Part shown: positions 34,193 through 45,400 of the stretch, piece by piece
Layout: every line of letters starts with the position of its first letter
Position numbering within the stretch: position 1 is the stretch's first letter
NCBI GenBank assembly: GCA_015179125.1
Contig: WHVA01000516.1
Span: 1 to 64,000, forward strand
Reading direction: 5' to 3'
Length of the DNA: 64,000 nt
DNA from: Gautieria morchelliformis
Taxonomy: Eukaryota > Basidiomycota > Agaricomycetes > Gomphales > Gomphaceae
Translations under genes and position numbers: made by a program
The notes under the pieces: generated by a model
What the model was told of the DNA's origin: nothing
Seen by the model: the letters and a program-made list of their open reading frames with translations, nothing else
Databases searched by the model: none

Positions 34193-37100
34193 TCAGGCGT
34201 CGCCCTCTGCATCAATAGTGCAATTGGTGGTTAAATATGCACATTCTGCATCTATGTCATCGCCTTCATGCCAGTCATCCTCCACAGCGATGTCCGCTCC
34301 TCCACAATCCCCGGTATCAGGACCATCATACCCACTGGTGCTCCCTCCCCCCGAGCTGCTGTCCTCACCAGACATCAATGCACGATCTCCCTCTGAATGC
34401 CTCTCATCCCTGCTCCAGGGCTCACGATCCTGTGATCCATCAGTTTCGCTCCCCGATGGAATGGGTACATGTGCTGAGGACACATATGATGTGTCAGCCT
34501 TTGCGCCCTCATTGATGTCTCCAGTTTGACTGTGGACGTGCCCGATGCCGCCACCCATGTATCTCATCAGCATGTCTCGATCCACCCATCTGAGATGCAT
34601 ACTGAGTGAATCAGTGCGTGAGCTTAAAGACTATGGGGACATACCTGTTCACGTAGAAGTACTCCCAGTCCCCCTCAACATCCCGAGCTATGGAAGGGGG
34701 ACAAAGGGTGTGAGTGCGGCCGTGAGCAAAAGCAGGAATCAGGTGCGCAGCATGCATGACTGCCTTCGGGTCTAAGAACCCAAAGGCCTCAGGGTCGAGA
34801 TGTGGGACAAATCCGACATGCTCCAGTCGGTGCACTTGCCACCCAGATGAGTAGTGTGGATCCCGGCCCAACCACCGAACCCACAAGAATTCCATTCTTG
34901 TAGGGGCGGTGACTCCTTGATTTGTCCGGTGAAATACCTGTGCATGAAAGATGCCCAGCACGCATGCATACCAGAATGGATATAATGCTGTGGATGCAGC
35001 ATCTTCATTGGAGTATACCATGACATCACACTTTGATGTGCGAGGACTGATAATGTCCTGATCACGGCGCACATCATATGTAGTGAAGTTGACCCGGAGG
35101 AATGCATGTTTGTATATGCACTGGTGCTGGAAAAACACGGTGTCATGGGCCTGTTCCGAGAATTCTTGCTCTTTCCCTTCCCCGGGATGCCCATGAATGC
35201 ATGACAGAAGGTGATCTTTCAATCGCCCCATGAAATCCTAATTGCTGAATATTTCACCTGAAATGCCTGGCGGGATTTAGGATATGTCTTACCCAGGTTG
35301 CCAGATCCCCAATACTTTGGGCCAACCACTGCCCGAGATACAGGGGGGTTTTGCACATCTTGTGCGATGTGAGAGGCCTGTCCCGCCGCCACAGGCTCAG
35401 ACAGTTCAGTAGACCAACCTTCGAGCCCAACCTGGTGTTCTGGAACCGTGATGTTATGAGAGCGCAGTTTCTGCACACTGCGGCATATCTGAGCCGAGCG
35501 TTGGTCAAGTTTGGTCAGTTGGTGTATGAATGTCTTTTTGTTTGTTCGGTTTCAATATCACGATTTGACCCTATGGTGAGACAGTTCACCTTGCATAAGA
35601 CAACCCGGTCTGAGTGAGGGGGCACTACCGTGTTGTGCAAGCCTGAACCTACTATCTGGGTGGAATATGAGTCTGTGGTCCCAAACTCACATATGTCCCG
35701 CACATAATGTCCCAGGGCATGTAATTTGTAAGTTTTCAAATTGAAAGTACGAGGGCGGCGTGTGGAGTGGAGAGCTGGTTCAGTACCTACAGACTGTTTG
35801 CCCTTTTCCTGGCCGGAAAGATTTTTCCTTGCTACTGCACGAGCACGTGCTGCCGCCTCACGGGGCATCTCCCTGGTAGCAAATTGCGGACAAACTGTCT
35901 CAGAAAAAAATCACAGCAATTTGCCCAATTCAATGGTTATCACATCAAGCCTGTCAAGCGTGTGATCTGTGTGCATGCGCAGTTTGGCAAGGCCGTGCCA
36001 CCAGGCTAGCGTAAATAGTAACATTTGGATGTGCCCGTTCCATGGCTCAGGTAGGAGCCCTTTGAATGCGGGCATAGCACACTACTAAGGTGTCAAATGC
36101 CCATGTATGTGCGATATGACCACTGACGTGCCTGTAAGGTGTCTACAAAATCTCAGGCTGCCAGTTTCTTCATGTCTGCAATGTTGTGTGCAAACCGACG
36201 CACAGTGGATCGGCCAAAGCTGGGAATTCCCTGGAACCTTGATGCACATGAATACAGAAATTACTGGTGATGTGGCATCTACCTTTCATTGAGTTCCTGA
36301 ATCTTTGAAGCACCCACACAGTCCAAGATCCGTACAAGGTGGGTGAACAGTGCCTTCCAGACCCTGAGTTCAACCTCATGCATGAGTTCACATGCGAGCA
36401 TTTGAAAGAAATTGAAATGTGCCCAAGAGAGGGTATGCAAGAATGCATTCTGGACCAACGCAAAATGTCAATAGCCCCTTGTGATGCTGATTGTAAACTT
36501 GTACCTCCGTGGGTGTCAGTGACATATCCTTCAGAGGTGCGTCCACTGCATCGCTATTCACTACATACCCATCCTCATAAATAATACGGCGAGCTGCTTG
36601 CACGTCATAACGGTGCTCGTGATTGTCAGTCCTTGGGTTGCCTCGGGTTTGACAATCCTGGGCTGTTCCCAGTCTAGGTATATGGTCTTTGCACACCATA
36701 CATCGTGGACACAGACAGCGACCCAAATAGCGGATACATGCAAGTAGAACCCTGACATGACTTGTGTCAGTATCAGGGCCAGCATCTGATCTGGACCTAC
36801 TTCTTTGGATAGTCCGCAGACCAGGTGAAGATACGGGGGAATATGCGACGGACAACACCATGATAACACTGAATCACCATACCATTTTTCCAGGCTTCAA
36901 TAAATTCCTCATCTAACAGAACCACCAGAGCTGCATGGTAGATCTCCCGATGGCAATGAGTCATCAATGGATCCAGCGCACGACCTTTCGTGCAGGCATG
37001 AATGAAGTCTTGAATGCTGTCAGGGAGCTGAAATTGCGATTAGAACAAGTGTTACCAAACAAGAACCAAAGTCACGCATGCCTGGCAAATACACGACATG

Positions 37101-38536
37101 ATGACATGCCTGTGCAGATGGTTTACAACGCAATCATTTGGACTGATTTCCAAAGAATAAATATATGGGCCATAGCTTTGCCTGACCAAACTGGGCCAGA
37201 TGCATTGCATCCGACCAAAACATGAGCGCCGCCAGGCACCTAGGGAAGTTGTCCCCTGCCTTCCGAGGCAGATTCTGGATTGCGTCATGTTCCCGCAGCC
37301 ACGCATCTGAGTTAAATAGCTCATCTCGGACCCGTTGGACTTTCACAGTTCCATCTTGCCAGAATTTCTTGAATGGATTAAAATGGAAGTACTGAGCTGC
37401 CGGGTCATCTTGAAACACCGACCGAATAAGAGCCATGAGCGAACGATGCCACATCCCCTGGATTTCAAAAGTTTGTTTGCTCTCAAAGCATTTGCTCCCG
37501 GCTGCCTTGCTATTCACCCCAGTCGGAATGTCAATATTGACTGTGGATTCTTTCCAACCCTCTCCACCGTATGGTTTGTCACCTGCGTCCCCCATGAGCG
37601 ACTCATCTATATAATCCCAAGACACACCTTCGAGGTCTCGGACATTAAAATCAAGTGAAGTAACACATTTTTTACAAGATCATTGAACCCTGCCTTTGAT
37701 TTAGTATTGCCACTCCCCCAGAACCAGCTTCCCAGGCGCCACGAACTAATATTCAGGTAGGGCCAAAGTGAGGCATAGAGAGAGGGCGGCCACGAAACCT
37801 GAGGAGCAGGCGCCGAAACCATCTCTCCAGCGGCCACATATTCGTCTGGAATCTGACTCGGTCATCCATAATAGAGGCGTGACAGACCGAAAGTATTTAT
37901 GGCCGTGCGGACGGTCTCGGTCAAAACCAGTCAGAGATTTGTCCCGATCTGTAGGAAACAACGTGGACCAGCCATCCCAGTCTCAGGTTCGTCAATCTCC
38001 TCAGTGGGCGGCTGAATGGGAGAGGGGAGTGGAGCTGGGCCATCGGGCAGGACATCTTGGCGCAGCTTGGGAGCAAGCCTCTTCTTGCACATGCCTTGAC
38101 CCATTGCCATCTCGCCTGTGCTCACTTCCAGACCTTCCACCCGGTCGCGCACCAGTGGCCTGTCTGGAAGTGGGCCATCGATATACCCTGCGGCATCCAC
38201 ATACGGTTCTGGGAGCGGCTCCCCTTGGAGCTGCCCCATAGTACTCGATTCTGGCATCTAAGCGACAGGTTGGTTGTTCAGGGATCCAACAGCCCTAGGA
38301 AAAAACAAACTTACCTCCACTGCGAAATCGGCATTGCGCCGATTGTCCAACTAAGGCCTCTTTGAGGCTGCCTGAGGTGGAGAAGTGGACCTAGATTGCG
38401 GGTGGCGATGCCGCTTCCCAAGCTGCTTCTTGGTTTCATAACAGGCGGCACGCACTCCACCACATTTGCGCGTGTGCTTGCCCAGGTCTGACTGCTGAAC
38501 GAATTGGCGATGACAGCCTGAACAGCCAATCGGCAT
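34193..38536 (-). pseudogene. Plavaka-family transposase, degenerate multi-exon
   Basis: Pieces in order along the minus strand. C2H2-like start CSGCHRQFVQQSDLGKHTRK (38530-38470). SLYASLWPYLNISSWRL...GNTKSKAGFNDLV (37790-37690). WDYIDESLM (37620). FEIQGMWHRSLMALIRSVFQ and FHFNPFKKFWQ (37470-37360). NLPRKAGDNFPRCLAALMFWSDA and LWPIYLFFGNQSK (37270-37135). HREIYHAALVVLLDEEFIEAW and RIFTWSADYPK (36960-36800). VLLACIRYLGRCLCPRCM (36770-36710). LMHEVELRVWKALFTHLVRIL (36400-36330). FNLKTYKLHALGHYVRDI (35740-35690). RLKDHLL (35220). YKHAFLRVNFTTYDVRRDQD and EFLWVRWLGRDPH (35120-34860). AFGFLDPKAV...HLIPAFAHGRT (34790-34710). After an intron (GTATGT...CTCAG, 55 bp), WVDRDMLMRYMGGGIGH. This order is diagnostic for Plavaka transposases (CMC-like DNA transposons of mushrooms). 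Frame breaks, e.g. near 37655, inactivate it. Confidence 0.82.
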
Positions 38537-38539
38537 GAC

Positions 38540-39756
38540 TCAGGGAGTCTCTGGGATGGCTCTTTGAAGCAGATAAGCAAGGTCAGTGCTTCAATGCCAC
38601 ACAGGTGTGAGGAGCACACACATGGGGACGAGCCAGACTCACGTTGAAATACCGCCTCAGCCGCGGCAAGGGAGCCCGTTGCCAGTGATTATACATGAGT
38701 GAGCATAGTGAGACCAGAGATATACCCTGTTATCATGAGACATAAAGATGTCACGAGCCTTGCCGTGACCTACCGCAATGAGACTAGAAAGCAATCTATG
38801 GGCTTCGATGACCATAGTGGATATTCCTGGGTCCGGCATAGCCATCATCACAATAGGTGACGATGTCACACTGGACCCGTGCGGTTTTCCCGATGGTGCT
38901 GGCAGCTGGCGTTCAAGGGCACGACGATCAACGGTGCGCCCTAGTTCCATGTTTCTTTTCCAAGGTGGCAGTGCCGGCTTAGGTTCTCTTTCCTCTTTCA
39001 GTGCTGGCGATTGACCACGCGGCGGCGGGTTTCAATATCGCGCCGTGAAGACGGGCCAGCACTTAGGAGGTTGTTCGGAAACTATAAGAAGTATCAAACT
39101 CTAATATCTCCCTAAGACCATTTAAATACTTGGAGTCTATTCTAAACATAATTTGGATTTTAAAACTTTTGGAATTTTTAAAACTTATTTGTACATCATG
39201 AAACAAAGCATCTTTTAAGAGCTGAATAGATTATGAAACACTGTGGTGAGTTAGAACTTTAAGAATTTTAAAAGGTAGACTCCCTTAGATAGTACATTTC
39301 ATACACGTGTATGCCATTGACACCTTTAAATACATATGTGTTACCTCGGAATGGGTGAGTTAACTAGAAGATATTTCTATTTGATTCAACATACTAAGAA
39401 TACCTGGGCGGGTTTGCTTAATTAGGAAGGTTGTAGCATGAAAAATCTCCAATAATATCTTACATATTTTACATGGAAAGAACTGCAGTTTAGTTTTTAA
39501 AAAATGGAGTACCAACAAAAGTATTAAGAGATATCTATAAACAGAAGGAAATCATATACAATGGATTCTATTAAATGACCTTTAATTGTTTAGCGTGTAA
39601 CATGGAGAACTATTTCCCAGAATTGCTTTTTAATGATGGAATAGTTTCAGAAAAGATATCACTATTTGAAGATGGAGTTTTATGGGAATGTCACTTTTAT
39701 TAGTAAATATCTGATATTATAGTAATTCCAAACACCCTCCTTACTGGCGAGTTTGC
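38540..39756. other. Non-coding; AT-rich from 39060
   Basis: 38540-39050 holds no supported gene. AGTGCTGGC near 39000 is inverted as GCCAGCACT near 39055. 39060-39750 is strongly AT-rich compared with its surroundings and has no open frame of note. Its origin is unknown. Confidence 0.45.
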
Positions 39757-39759
39757 ACC

Positions 39760-39933
39760 TGATCCGCCTGAGTTTGAAAGCGATTTAGGTCCCAACCTCA
39801 GCTGCTTCAGATGGTACAGCAATTATTTTCTAGTCCGTGGTATTTACCGCGGTATAGACCCTTCATGACTAAAGTGCTATTTAGGTTCCACCTGAGGTTG
39901 GGGCCTAAATCACTTTCAAACTCAGGAGGATCA
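39760..39933. mobile_element. Small MITE with about 42-bp inverted ends
   Basis: TGATCCGCCTGAGTTTGAAA at 39760 is inverted at 39933 (TGATCCTCCTGAGTTTGAAA on the other strand). The match continues through GATTTAGG and CCCAACCTCAG with about three differences over 42 bp. The centre is about 90 bp with no coding. It sits in the flank of the third Clp1-like block, whose other copies lack it. No clear target duplication was seen. Confidence 0.7.
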
Positions 39934-40270
39934 CGTGAGTCGCCACACAACATTGAAAGATTCTTTACATATGTAACCTCATGGATCGATCCATCTAGTT
40001 TTGCGTTGCATAATGAATGTAACTGCACCAAGCACGAGTCCCGGCTTCATGCAGGGGGACACACTGTGTGCATGAAGAAACATCCTATAAACATCGTAGT
40101 TTCCTTCACCCAGCGCAAACCGGGCTAGTTGATAGCTAAAATGCTCATTGCCCCCCAATCTTCACCTTGAGGGCCTCCAACAACGTCCCCCACGCATAAT
40201 CCATCGCTTGCCACAGCATGTCGTTGACCATGCCCAGCACCCCCCACATTGCTCCAGATGCCCTGCACCG
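39934..40270 (-). pseudogene. Clp1-like copy 3, 3' fragment
   Basis: Only the end of the gene remains (40270-40145: MDYAWGTLLEALKVKIGG-type tail, TGA at 40145-40147), with its 3' flank to 39934 (CATAATGAATGTAACTGCAC and ACCGGGCTAG are shared with the flank of copy 1). It is cut at 40271 by the poly(A) end of LINE copy 3. The other side of the break was not found in the window. Confidence 0.6.
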
Positions 40271-40559
40271 TTTTTTTTTTTTTTTCTTTTTTATAATTAT
40301 TATTATTATCCAATTTTAAGTCTTTTGGGGCAGTGCCCTATGTAAGACTTGTTTCTACAAAGTGCTGGTCTACATGTTTGTCTGGCTTTCCTCTCTTTCT
40401 CTATCCCCGCTTGTGCTCCGGGGGCAATGCCCTGGGCGTGTCCATGCCTGGTTAGGCCAGGTGGGTATCATTGCGCCTGGCGCTTGTTGCCATCCCTTCG
40501 GCATATCATCTCTGTCCCTCCCCTGGCTCCTGTCACAATTGGAGATCTCCGTATGTGCC

Positions 40560-40643
40560 CTGTAGTCTCCCAGTCTCGTGAACGTATCTGAACAGGTGTT
40601 TCAGTGCTTTTGGTTTTCCGAGGACCGTTCTTGCTGATGTGGT
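40560..40643 (-). pseudogene. LINE copy 3 ORF2, C-terminal end
   Basis: Reads TSARTVLGKPKALKHLFRYV, then HETGRLQGTYGDLQL and a stop. It matches the end of LINE copy 2 ORF2 (KTVLGKPKAMKHLFKYI). Across the gypsy insertion the codons join HLRCSTT to SARTV in frame once one GTGGT copy is removed. Confidence 0.8.
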
Positions 40644-40950
40644 TGTCAGGGGACACCCTGTTTTCCATTTCCAGTTCCGACACCACACCCAGTTCCGACT
40701 CCATTTCCGACTCCGCTTCCGGTTCCGATTCCATCTCCGCATCCGCTTTCGGGAACGATTCCGCTTCTGGGAGAACTTCCACCAGTTCCGTTCGCCTTGC
40801 CAGTTCCACTCCAATTTCCGACTTCCGCCCCGGAACAGTGTCGGAAATCAAGCGACTCGCATAATAGGTGGCATCAAGGGTCGATCAAGGGTCAGGGGGA
40901 TGCAGGGTTGATGGCGGGTGCCAAGCGTTGTCCCTGGCTGCGCAGCGTAG

Positions 40951-41135
40951 TATAATACGGGCTCGCTGACATTGGGGGTCCTTAGACTTTTCTCTTTGGA
41001 TTTCCCCTTGTCAGGTGAGAACCCCCTCTCTTGTATGCTCTGTTCATTTATACATACTTTGGATTTCCCCTTGTCAGTTGTGTGGTAGTGTGATCTCCAC
41101 GACTAGCCAGGGTTGCCCTTACAGCAGAAAAGTCT
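40951..41135 (+). promoter_or_regulatory. Gypsy LTR promoter and self-priming primer-binding site
   Basis: TATAATA at 40951 in the 5' LTR. 33 nt downstream, AGACTTTTCT (40984-40993) is the exact complement of AGAAAAGTCT (41126-41135), which lies 2 nt after the LTR end. No tRNA 3'-end complement is evident at this position. In Tf1/sushi-type elements the RNA 5' end itself folds onto the primer-binding site and primes minus-strand synthesis; the spacing to the TATA box suggests the transcript starts at this 10-mer. Sequence seen directly; mechanism inferred. Confidence 0.65.
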
Positions 41136-41310
41136 CTCCCCTAGAGGACCGGCGGTCGTACTGTGCGTTGCATTCGCCATAGGTGCGTTCGGAATCGGAG
41201 ACAGCGACTCGGAGATCGCAACCTCTTCCGCACATACAGCGTACGACAGCCCCTCTTCTTACGTCGAGCTCCCAACCCCGGAAATCCCGTCCCATATTTC
41301 TCCTTCCAAC

Positions 41311-42486
41311 ATGGATCCGGACGATCGTCTTCGGAATATGGAGGAGGAATTGACGCGGAACCGGATGAAGACCGACGCGATTGAAACAGCCTTACAAGCG
41401 ATTTTGGCTAAGTTAGATATTCCACAAGGTGGTGGAAATGAAATGCTGGATGATCCGGATTTCGGAAAAGCGGAACTAGCGGAAAAGAGGATGTCCGCGA
41501 AGTTAGCAAAGGTCAAACCCGCAACTCCGGCAGACTTTGACGGAGATCGGGAGAAGGGACGCGCATTCTTCAACACATGCAGCATCTACTTCGCAATTGT
41601 CGGAGACCTCTTTCTGAACGACCAGGCTCGGATTCACTGGACGTTGTCCTTTTTCAAATCGGACCGAGCAGCCCGTTTTGCAAACAAGGTGATCCGACAT
41701 GAAGCAAAGGGCAAGGGGAACTACTTCCGGGACTGGGACGCGTTCGAGAAAACATTTTCCGACCAGTTCTGCCCGAAAAACGAGCAGCTCACAGCCCTTA
41801 CAAAGCTCGAGGGGACGAGCTGGTACCAGGCCAAAGATCCGGTCGATGACTACATCGATCGCTTCCAGGAGCTCATCGACCTTGCGGAATATGACGACGA
41901 CAAGACGATCGTCATCAAATTCCGACGAGGACTTGATCCGACGCTCCAGAACCAAGTCGCGCTGCTTGGGGATGGAGCTCCGGATTTTGATGACCCGGAA
42001 GGGTGGTACCAAGCTGCGCAGAAGGTTTCCCGGAACAGGGAGGCAAATGAGGCCTTCGTGGAGACGAGTCGGAACACGACACGCAGTTCCGCTCGTCCTA
42101 CTCAACCTGTGCCAAAACCCGGAAGCGCATTCATTCCCACACGGAAATTATTTCCGATGCTTGCTCCGCCTGCTCCTATTAGGAACCATAGCCCTCCTCC
42201 CTCGAAGAGTGGCCCTGCCCCGATGGATGTTGACCGCATGCGCGGAAAAGGCCACGGAACTATCACCTGCTTCCGCTGCCGACAACCAGGCCACTACGCT
42301 CGCGAGTGCCCCCAAGCCTTTGATATCCGGCTTATGACCACAGAGGAGAAACTCGAGATCCTTCCAGAGTTCCTCGCGCTTGCAGACATAAACGGAGTGC
42401 CCACTGCGGAAGAGCTTTCCGAAAATGCGGAACATGGTCTACCGGAAGCGGAAGATGCATCGGATTTTGTGACACGCAGCGGGTGA
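41311..42486 (+). CDS. Gypsy Gag
   Basis: 391 residues from ATG 41311 (MDPDDRLRNMEEELTRNRMK). The frame is also open upstream to the LTR, but this is the first ATG. A Glu/Arg-rich start is followed by a retrotransposon Gag capsid-like region at about residues 70-240 (INTCSIYFA-like FFNTCSIYFAIVGD, WTLSFFKSDRAARFA, LTKLEGTSWYQAKDPVDDYI). A Pro-rich linker precedes one CCHC knuckle, CFRCRQPGHYAREC, at residues 320-333. It packages the element RNA. The stop TGA at 42484-42486 overlaps the pol frame, which lies in the -1 phase, so Pol is probably made by -1 frameshifting. The coding DNA has about 24 TTCCG/CGGAA pentamers, around ten times chance. Confidence 0.93.
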   Translation: MDPDDRLRNMEEELTRNRMKTDAIETALQAILAKLDIPQGGGNEMLDDPDFGKAELAEKRMSAKLAKVKPATPADFDGDREKGRAFFNTCSIYFAIVGDLFLNDQARIHWTLSFFKSDRAARFANKVIRHEAKGKGNYFRDWDAFEKTFSDQFCPKNEQLTALTKLEGTSWYQAKDPVDDYIDRFQELIDLAEYDDDKTIVIKFRRGLDPTLQNQVALLGDGAPDFDDPEGWYQAAQKVSRNREANEAFVETSRNTTRSSARPTQPVPKPGSAFIPTRKLFPMLAPPAPIRNHSPPPSKSGPAPMDVDRMRGKGHGTITCFRCRQPGHYARECPQAFDIRLMTTEEKLEILPEFLALADINGVPTAEELSENAEHGLPEAEDASDFVTRSG

Positions 42487-45400
42487 GATGTGTGCCCCTG
42501 CTGCCTGTACATAACCGGTTTGCCTGTCTTGAAGTAGAGAATGAAAAGCCCCCACTCCCCTCACTTCGTACAGACCCACCGGATAAAGTCACACAAAAAC
42601 CAAATCTGACACCCCATCCATCCCGCATCCGCCCTTGGGAGAGACGCCTTCCGAAGCGCTATGTTGTTGCTGCCACCCCTGGCCCCAAGTCACTAGTCAT
42701 TAAGGTGGAGATCCAGACGACAGATACGGCGGAAGTCAAATCCGGACCTGCCCTTGTCGATTGCGGGGCCACTGGTCAGTTTATGGACCGGGACTATGTG
42801 GAACGGAACCGACTGACCACGCGGAAGTTGCAACGTGCAATCCCGGTGTTCAATGTGGATGGAAGCCCCAATGAGGCAGGGTCCATCACGGAGATAGTAG
42901 ACACAATTCTCCGCTACGATGGACACTCAGAACGCACTTCCTTTGCAGTCACCAGCCTGGGGAAGCAGGACATCATCCTCGGGTTTACCTGGCTTCAGGA
43001 GCACAACCCGGAGATCAATTGGCAGACTCGGAAGGTACTGATGAGTCGATGTCCAGCCAAGTGTCACATGTGCAGGTCGGAACTGCGGAAGGAGCGCCAG
43101 GAGCAGCGGAAGACTGAACGGCTCATACAGACATGTCGTTCTGGCCCCCATCCACTGCTTGCAGAAGAAGACTCGGAAGCGGAATTTGAACCGGATCCCA
43201 CTTCCGATTCCGATTCCGATTCCGACGTCATCCGACTCGGCCCGGAAGACATTCTGGCGGAAGGGGAGCGCTTGCTGTACGTAAACCTTCCGCCGGAAGC
43301 GGAACACATCCGCGCCACCGGAAATATTTCGCAACGCCTTGCTGAAGCCTCCAAGAGCCATGATAGAGTAGAGGCGGAAATTCCGGAGTACCTGCGAGAG
43401 TTCGAGGACGTCTTTTCCAAGGAGTCGTTTGATACCCTGCCTCCACGGAAGCTGTGGGACCACGCCATCGAGTTGGAGCCTGGGTCAAAGCCCACCAACT
43501 GCAAGGTCTACCCGCTGTCACCCAAGGAGCAGGTAGAGCTCGATGCGTTCCTTGCGGAAAACCTCCGTACAGGGAGGATCCGCCCCTCCAAGTCACCCAT
43601 GGCATCTCCGGTGTTCTTCATCAAGAAGAAGGATGGCTCGCTCAGACTTGTGCAGGACTACCGGGCCTTGAATGTGATCACGATCAAGAACCGGTACCCC
43701 ATTCCACTCATTTCCGAACTGATCACACAACTCCGCGGGGCGAGGTACTTCACTAAGCTGGATGTCCGCTGGGGCTTCAACAATGTCCGGATCCGGGAGG
43801 GAGACGAGTGGAAGGCCGCATTCCGCACCAATCGAGGACTCTTTGAGCCACAGGTCATGTTCTTTGGCCTCACCAACAGTCCCGCCACATTCCAGACGAT
43901 GATGAATGACATTTTCCGTGACATGATAGCAGAAGGGGTTGTCTGCGTCTACCTCGATGACATCCTCATTTTCACGAAAACAATGTCCGAACATCGGGAA
44001 GTCGTGCGGAGAGTGCTGGAACGGCTCCGGGAGTACAACCTGTGTCTCAAGCCGGAAAAGTGCGAATTTGAGCGGACGCGGATAGAGTATCTTGGGGTGA
44101 TTGTGTCGGAAGGAAAGGTGGAAATGGACCCAGTCAAAGTCTCCGGTGTATCGGATTGGCCCGTGCCGCGAAACAAGAAGGAGGTCCAGTCCTTCATTGG
44201 GTTTGTCAATTTCTACCGGCGGTTCATCAAGGACTTCTCCTGCCACGCCCGTGCCCTCTTCGACCTCACCAAGAAGGAGGTTGGATGGCGGTGGGGAGAG
44301 CCGGAACAGACTTCCTTTGACAAACTCAAGGAGCTGATCACTTCCGCCCCGGTCCTGATCTTTCCCGACGACTCTCGCCCTTATCGAGTCGAGGCGGATT
44401 CTTCCGACGCAGCTACCGGAGCGGTCTTGTCACAGCAGTCATCGGAAGATGGTGGGGGGTGGCATCCGATTGCCTTCTTCTCTAAGAGCCTTAGTCCGGT
44501 TGAGCGGAACTATGAGATCCATGACAAGGAGATGCTGGCAATCATCCGAGCGCTGGAGGAGTGGCGACACTTCCTCGAGGGTGCTCTATGCCCTTTTGAG
44601 ATCTGGACAGACCACAAGAACCTCGAGTATTTCCGCATGGCTAAGAAGCTGAACCGACGACAAGCACGGTGGTCCCTACACCTGTCCCGGTTTGACTTCA
44701 TGCTCCACCACCGCCCCGGCCGCACCATGGGCAAGCCCGATGCCCTATCCCGCCGCGCGGATCACGGAAGCGGAAGTGGAGACAACGCGGATATGACACT
44801 GCTCCGCCCAAGTCTCTTTGCAATCCGTGCCCTAGAAGGAGTAACTGCAGTTGGGGCGGAAGCGGAAATGCTCCGGGATATCCGGAGGCAGTACCGGAAT
44901 GGAGAGAAGGAGGAGTCGGTGGTGAAGGCAGTGGAGGAACTCCGGAAGGGGCACTCACGGTCTGTACGGGCAGCGGAATGGTCGGAACGTGATGGACTGC
45001 TCCACTTCAGAGGCAAGGTCTATGTTCCGGGTGGGGCGGACCTCCGCCGTCGCATCGTGTCCCAGCACCATGACACACGGGTCGCTGGGCATGCTGGCAG
45101 GTGGAAGATGCTGGAGTTAGTGGCTCGGAATTACTGGTGGCCTCAGATGTCCCGCTACATCGGACAGTACGTGAAGACGTGTGACCTTTGTCTCCGAACC
45201 AAAGCGCAACGACGTCCGCCCGTCGGAGAACTTGTTCCGCTCCCGATTCCCGAATCCCGCTGGGACACCATCAGTGTCGACTTCATCGTTGAACTCCCAG
45301 AGTCTCATGGCTACGACGCGATCATGAACGTCGTGGATTCGGTGAGCAAGGTGTCCCACTTCATTCCGACGCACACGACGATCACAGCCCTCGGAGCGGC

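Noticed and set aside
39060..39750. AT-rich block as a mitochondrial DNA insertion
   Set aside because: No mitochondrial gene, tRNA or rRNA motif could be recognised; only composition suggested it.
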